A stretch of 58,879 nt of DNA from Dysgonomonas sp. 521. GTDB lineage: Bacteria; Bacteroidota; Bacteroidia; Bacteroidales; Dysgonomonadaceae. The position numbers and the translations under genes were made by a program. Below the pieces are notes generated by a model. The model was not told the origin of the DNA and made no database searches. It saw only the letters and a list, made by a program, of their open reading frames with translations. The stretch is from positions 1-58,879 of the forward strand of contig NZ_QVMO01000026.1 in assembly GCF_010501055.1 (NCBI RefSeq), written 5' to 3'. Numbering within the stretch: the first letter of the stretch is position 1; each line of letters opens with the position of its first letter. This document shows positions 55,160 through 58,879 of this stretch, in pieces.

Positions 55160-56515
55160 ATGACACTATACGACATTGCCATTATTGGCGGAGGACCGGC
55201 AGGTTATACAGCGGCAGAAAGAGCTTCTGCAAATGGTTTGAAAACCATCCTTTTCGAAAAAAACGCTTTGGGAGGTGTTTGTCTCAATGAAGGCTGTATC
55301 CCTACTAAGACCCTTTTGTACTCGGCCAAGACCCTTGATAATATGAAGAGCGCTCCTAAATATGGCGTTTTGGTAGAAGGCGAACCCGTATTCGATTTGC
55401 CTAAGATTATCGCCCGCAAACAAAAGACTGTGCGTAAGTTGGTTGCCGGAATAAAGCAAAAACTGGCTGTCCATGATGTGACGGTAGTAAGCGGCGAAGC
55501 GGTTATAAACGGCGAAGACGGCGAAAGGAATCTACTGATCTCCTGTAACGGGGAAACTATTACTGCGGCAAAAGTCTTGCTGTGCACAGGTTCTGAAACA
55601 ATCATACCTCCTATAAAAGGTCTGGACGAAGCGGGTTTCTGGACATCGAAGGAGGCTTTGGAAAATAAGGAGGTGCCTGCAACTTTAGCTGTCATTGGCG
55701 GCGGTGTCATCGGTGTCGAATTTGCATCATTTTTCAACAGTTTGGGCGTGAAAGTGACAGTTATAGAAATGCTTCCCGAAATACTCGGGACGATGGACAA
55801 AGAACTGTCGGCCATGCTTCGTGCCGAATATACAAAAAAGGGCATCGACTTCCATGTGGGTACTAAAGTTATGGAAATTAAAGGTAATCAGGTTATAATT
55901 GAAAAAGACGGAGAGCAATCAGCCATAGAAGCGGCTCAACTCCTGCTGAGTACAGGACGTCGCCCCGTCACAGCCAACCTGAACCTTGATAAGCTGAATA
56001 TTGAAATGTTCCGTAATGGTGTGAAAGTAGATGAATGGATGCGGACAACACACCCTAATGTATACGCCTGTGGGGACATCACAGGCCACTCTCTACTGGC
56101 GCACACCGCGGTGAGAGAAGGAGAAGTAGCCATAAACCATATTCTGGGCAAAGCCGACAATATGAGCTACAAGGCTATTCCCGGAGTAGTATATACCAAT
56201 CCTGAAATAGCCGGAGTAGGACAAACAGAGGAAGAACTTACAGCAAAAGGCGAGACTTTTAGCATACTTAAATTACCGATGGCATATTCGGGGCGCTTTG
56301 TTGCCGAAAACGAACTGGGTAATGGAGTCTGTAAATTGATTGTGAGCGGGGATAATAAAATTATAGGTTGCCACATGTTAGGTAATCCGGCATCCGAACT
56401 GATTGTGATCGCAGGTATTGCCATCGAAAAAGGATTTACCGTAGAAGAGTTCCGCAAGATAGTCTTCCCGCACCCTACTGTCGGGGAAATTATACATGAA
56501 GCATTATTCTCTTAG
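55160..56515 (+). CDS. lpdA: Dihydrolipoyl dehydrogenase
   Basis: The 451-residue flavoprotein oxidises dihydrolipoamide with NAD+, as the E3 subunit of 2-oxoacid dehydrogenases or of glycine cleavage. The FAD site is IIGGGPAGYTAAERA at the N-terminus. The redox disulfide is GGVCLNEGCIPTK near residue 45, and the NAD site is AVIGGGVIGVEFASFF near residue 180. The C-terminal catalytic histidine is in FPHPTVGEIIHEA, with Glu. There is no N-terminal lipoyl domain. No E1 or E2 genes adjoin it, so it may serve several complexes. It is monocistronic and is followed at once by a family A element. Confidence 0.97.
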   Translation: MTLYDIAIIGGGPAGYTAAERASANGLKTILFEKNALGGVCLNEGCIPTKTLLYSAKTLDNMKSAPKYGVLVEGEPVFDLPKIIARKQKTVRKLVAGIKQKLAVHDVTVVSGEAVINGEDGERNLLISCNGETITAAKVLLCTGSETIIPPIKGLDEAGFWTSKEALENKEVPATLAVIGGGVIGVEFASFFNSLGVKVTVIEMLPEILGTMDKELSAMLRAEYTKKGIDFHVGTKVMEIKGNQVIIEKDGEQSAIEAAQLLLSTGRRPVTANLNLDKLNIEMFRNGVKVDEWMRTTHPNVYACGDITGHSLLAHTAVREGEVAINHILGKADNMSYKAIPGVVYTNPEIAGVGQTEEELTAKGETFSILKLPMAYSGRFVAENELGNGVCKLIVSGDNKIIGCHMLGNPASELIVIAGIAIEKGFTVEEFRKIVFPHPTVGEIIHEALFS

Positions 56516-56746
56516 TAACTGTTCAAATTTTATTCGTTCAAATTTTTAGCGATGTTTTAGCGATGTTTTTTACATACGCTTCGCTCCTGTGACCGTTGGT
56601 TCTTCCGCGAAACGATAATAGCGGGCTATTTGGCTCCGCCTATTTAACAATTGAGTTGAGAGAAAGGAAAAAATAGCGGGAAACAGACTAAAAATGAACG
56701 AAGAAAAAGGTATAATAAAATATTCGTATAAAATTTAAACAAGCTC
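56514..56746 (+). repeat. Family A element, copy 4
   Basis: About 230 bp. The left end overlaps the lpdA stop (TAG, then TAACTG) and reads AGTAACTGTTCAAATTTTAT. The right end, TATAAAATTTAAAC, is worn (AAGCT instead of AGTTACT). Module order is the same as in copy 3. The rest of 56,516-56,889 holds only the helicase promoter. Confidence 0.92.
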
Positions 56747-56773
56747 TTATAATGCCAAACCGATTATTAGCAT

Positions 56774-56781
56774 TATCTTTG
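56774..56781 (+). promoter_or_regulatory. -7 box for the DEAD-box helicase
   Basis: TATCTTTG matches TAnnTTTG and would give a leader of about 100 nt. Confidence 0.5.
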
Positions 56782-56889
56782 TAAATCAAAAAAACAATTT
56801 GTGTTGGTTCTATCCTTACAGTTATTTCCCCCACTATTTGTGAATTACAAATTTAAATATGCTCTGCTAAAGGGCAGGTTGATTATTAC

Positions 56890-58005
56890 ATGACATTTCA
56901 AGAATTAGACATTATAGAGCCGATATTAAGGGCTCTGCAAGAAAAAGGATATACAAATCCTACCCCAATACAACAAGACGCAATCCCGATGGCTCTCAAA
57001 AAGCATGATATTCTGGGGCTTGCACAAACCGGAACCGGTAAAACGGCTGCATTTTCAATACCAATCATTCAGCAACTGTATCAGAATAAAGTACATGGGC
57101 GAAAAAGAGAGATAAGAGCATTGCTGATAACACCTACGCGTGAACTAGCAATCCAGATTAACGACTGTATCAAAGAATATACGAAATACACTGGTCTGAA
57201 ACATTGCGTTATTTATGGTGGTGTAAAACAGAAAGCCCAAACGGATGAATTGAATAAAGGTATAGATATACTGGTGGCTACTCCGGGGCGGTTGCTTGAC
57301 CTGATGAACCAGAAGTTTATAAATCTGGACTTCGTCACTCATTTTGTGCTTGACGAGGCGGACAGGATGCTCGACATGGGTTTTATACACGATATAAAGC
57401 GCATATTGCCAAAACTGCCGAAGAATAAGCAAACACTGTTTTTTTCCGCTACCATGCCTCCGGCAATAGCGATGCTTTCGCGTTCGATACTGAAGAATCC
57501 TGTGAAAGTTGAAGTTGCTCCCGTATCATCCGTTGTGGATGTGATTGAACAAAGCGTTTACTTTGTGGAAAAGCAGGACAAAAAGGATTTGCTTATCAAT
57601 TTGCTGAAAAAGGATAAAAGGCAATCTGTACTGGTCTTTTCACGCACGAAACATGGAGCCGATAAGATAGCCCGCATATTATGCAAAGCCGGAATCGGTA
57701 GTGAAGCCATTCATGGAAACAAGTCGCAGAATGCACGGCAAAGGGCATTAACGAATTTCAAATCGCATAAGACACGTGTGCTGATAGCGACAGATATCGC
57801 TGCCCGGGGTATCGACGTTAACCAATTGGAACTGGTCATCAACTATGATCTGCCTGATGTGCCTGAAACTTATGTACACCGTATCGGGCGTACGGGTAGA
57901 GCAGGGCATAGCGGTACCGCTTTTACCTTTTGTGCTCAGGATGAAAGGGCATTACTTAAAGATATTCAGAAGCTAACAGGAAAAGTATTGCCGGTAGCTA
58001 TATAA
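56890..58005 (+). CDS. rhlE: DEAD-box ATP-dependent RNA helicase (RhlE-like)
   Basis: The 371-residue cytoplasmic helicase remodels RNA duplexes during ribosome assembly or mRNA decay. All motifs are present: Q motif (YTNPTPIQQDAIP), I (AQTGTGKTA), Ia (PTREL), Ib (TPGR), II (DEAD), III (SAT), IV (VLVFSRTKHGA), V (ATDIAARGID) and VI (HRIGRTGR). It ends right after the core, without the basic or glycine-rich C-terminal tail that many RhlE proteins have. It is single-gene with a strong terminator downstream. Confidence 0.95.
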   Translation: MTFQELDIIEPILRALQEKGYTNPTPIQQDAIPMALKKHDILGLAQTGTGKTAAFSIPIIQQLYQNKVHGRKREIRALLITPTRELAIQINDCIKEYTKYTGLKHCVIYGGVKQKAQTDELNKGIDILVATPGRLLDLMNQKFINLDFVTHFVLDEADRMLDMGFIHDIKRILPKLPKNKQTLFFSATMPPAIAMLSRSILKNPVKVEVAPVSSVVDVIEQSVYFVEKQDKKDLLINLLKKDKRQSVLVFSRTKHGADKIARILCKAGIGSEAIHGNKSQNARQRALTNFKSHKTRVLIATDIAARGIDVNQLELVINYDLPDVPETYVHRIGRTGRAGHSGTAFTFCAQDERALLKDIQKLTGKVLPVAI

Positions 58006-58015
58006 AAAATAAAAA

Positions 58016-58055
58016 GAAACAAGGAGGAGAGCTGATACATTACTGTATTGGCTCT
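58016..58055 (+). terminator. Terminator of the helicase gene
   Basis: AACAAG and GAGAGC pair with GCTCTC and CTTGTT (with a 3-base bulge) around an inner GATACA/TGTATT hairpin. TTTTT follows, about 10 bp after the stop. Confidence 0.8.
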
Positions 58056-58079
58056 CTTGTTTTTCCGGCAGCTTGTTGA

Positions 58080-58600
58080 GAAAGAGGAGGGCGTGACAAA
58101 AGTCAAAAAGGAGTAATTGTCATTGCGGGCTTGAACCACAATTCTCTCATAATCAGGGCGTGTTTCTTGGGGGATTCCGTGGCAAGTACGGAATGACAGG
58201 CTTTTGCCCGGCATATAAGATAAATCTTAGATAAAATTATGTGCATTTATTCGATACGATATCGGAGATGACGCTATCCATATTATTTTCAATTGATTAC
58301 ATCTTGTAACTTCGTGCGGACAGGGTTAGCCTGCCCGTACATGTATAAAATCTATACCGGACGGGCAAACCCCGCTCCTAGGAATGTCACGTTTATACAA
58401 GTTCAATTCCATTAGTCGTCTTACATACGCTTCGCTTCTGTGAACGTTGTTTGCCGTGACTCGGCATAACATGAATTTTTAATTCAGTTCTGCTCTCGCT
58501 ACTTAAAACGTTCAATTATTTTTTATTCTGCGCGCAATCGCAGATTGCTTACCTTACTTTTGGCCGAAGCTCCAAAAGTAAGCAAAAAAGCATTGCGCCC
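58080..58600. repeat. Mosaic of short palindromic repeats
   Basis: Contains GTCATTGCGGGCTTGAACC...GGAATGAC and GGACAGGGTTAGCCTGCCCGT paired with ACGGGCAAACCCCG. It also holds the CATACGCTTCGCTTCTGTGA module of family A (58,424-58,443) and a CTTACTTTTGGC...CCAAAAGTAAG hairpin near 58,550-58,582. No gene is seen. Confidence 0.65.
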
Positions 58601-58709
58601 CGCTTCGCTGTACGACCCACCATCGGCTTGCCGGCTGAATGAAGTGATGAAAATCTCATCTTTGTAATGATTGGCAGACGATGCTTAAAAGCGCCCGCAC
58701 TTCATTCTA

Positions 58710-58856
58710 CGCCGCCTGCACCGGGTGGGTACCCCGTACGCTGGCTGACGGCGCTGGCTGACGCCTGATTTGCAGGGTCTATCTTCTGTCTTGACGTTGC
58801 GTCGCGACTCCGTGCATCTGTTCCGCAGGCGGGGTACCCACCCGGTGCAGACGGCG
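58710..58856. repeat. GC-rich long inverted repeat at the window end
   Basis: Perfect 21-bp arms at 58716-58736 and 58830-58850 (CTGCACCGGGTGGGTACC...) extend by CGCCG/CGGCG to 58710 and 58856, around a 93-bp loop with tandem GGCGCTGGCTGACG repeats. Base composition is far more GC-rich than the rest of the window. Confidence 0.8.
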
Positions 58857-58879
58857 TGAAACGGGATGTTGTCCGAGCC

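Noticed and set aside
55204..55845. Minus-strand frame of 213 codons opposite lpdA
   Set aside because: Antisense shadow of a well-conserved gene with all motifs intact on the plus strand.

Overview
The window looks like the chromosome of a Bacteroidota bacterium, most likely of the order Bacteroidales and close to Dysgonomonas. Evidence: paired SusC/SusD genes, a hybrid two-component regulator, promoters with the TAnnTTTG -7 box, Bacteroidales-type lipoprotein signals, AT-rich intergenic DNA, and an expanded family of FISUMP-domain secreted proteins. The genus is an inference.

Layout. 1-10,260 is a housekeeping-like stretch: the tail of a transposase, an ABC-2 exporter pair, a secreted protein of unknown function, a decayed gene remnant, an acyltransferase-3, a YihY/BrkB membrane protein, a MATE exporter, the queuosine genes queC-queF, and tRNA-Lys(CTT). 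10,265-35,683, all on the minus strand, is a complete xylan utilisation locus of the Xus type. It holds tandem SusC/SusD pairs, a SusE-position surface protein, a CBM-interrupted GH10 xylanase, the HTCS regulator, and a second operon with three GH43 enzymes, a CE1 esterase and another GH10. 36,309-43,404 holds three secreted FISUMP proteins carrying five FISUMP modules in total; the last module of the largest protein is broken by a frameshift. 43,991-53,985 holds an AraC-type regulator and an L-arabinose release cluster: a Nudix-type AraR-like regulator, GH127, GH51, GH97 and a sugar acetyltransferase. 55,160-58,005 holds dihydrolipoyl dehydrogenase and a DEAD-box helicase. The rest, up to 58,879, is structured repeat DNA.

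How the genes work together. The HTCS protein (18,556-22,428) sits between the two xylan operons. Both operon promoters carry the same direct repeat, two ATTCCCACTTTTAGATAT-like units with a 21-bp period, 19 bp upstream of a TAnnTTTG box, so this is the likely HTCS operator. Xylan would be cut at the surface by the GH10 with inserted CBMs, imported by the Xus porins, and trimmed by GH43, GH10 and CE1 enzymes. Released arabinose side chains link the xylan locus to the arabinosidase cluster. There, a second operator type (ATAAGTGTA, 5-6 bp, TACACTTAT-like) lies in the promoter of the Nudix regulator and upstream of the acetyltransferase-GH97-GH51 operon.

Non-coding structure is rich. Repeat family A (184-235 bp, terminal inverted repeats, modular interior) has four near-full copies and one fragment, and each follows a gene's 3' end in the same orientation. 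Family B is a set of palindromic or cruciform elements at 5.5, 11.7 and 54.3-55.0 kb. No CRISPR array, rRNA, phage or obvious defence system was seen.
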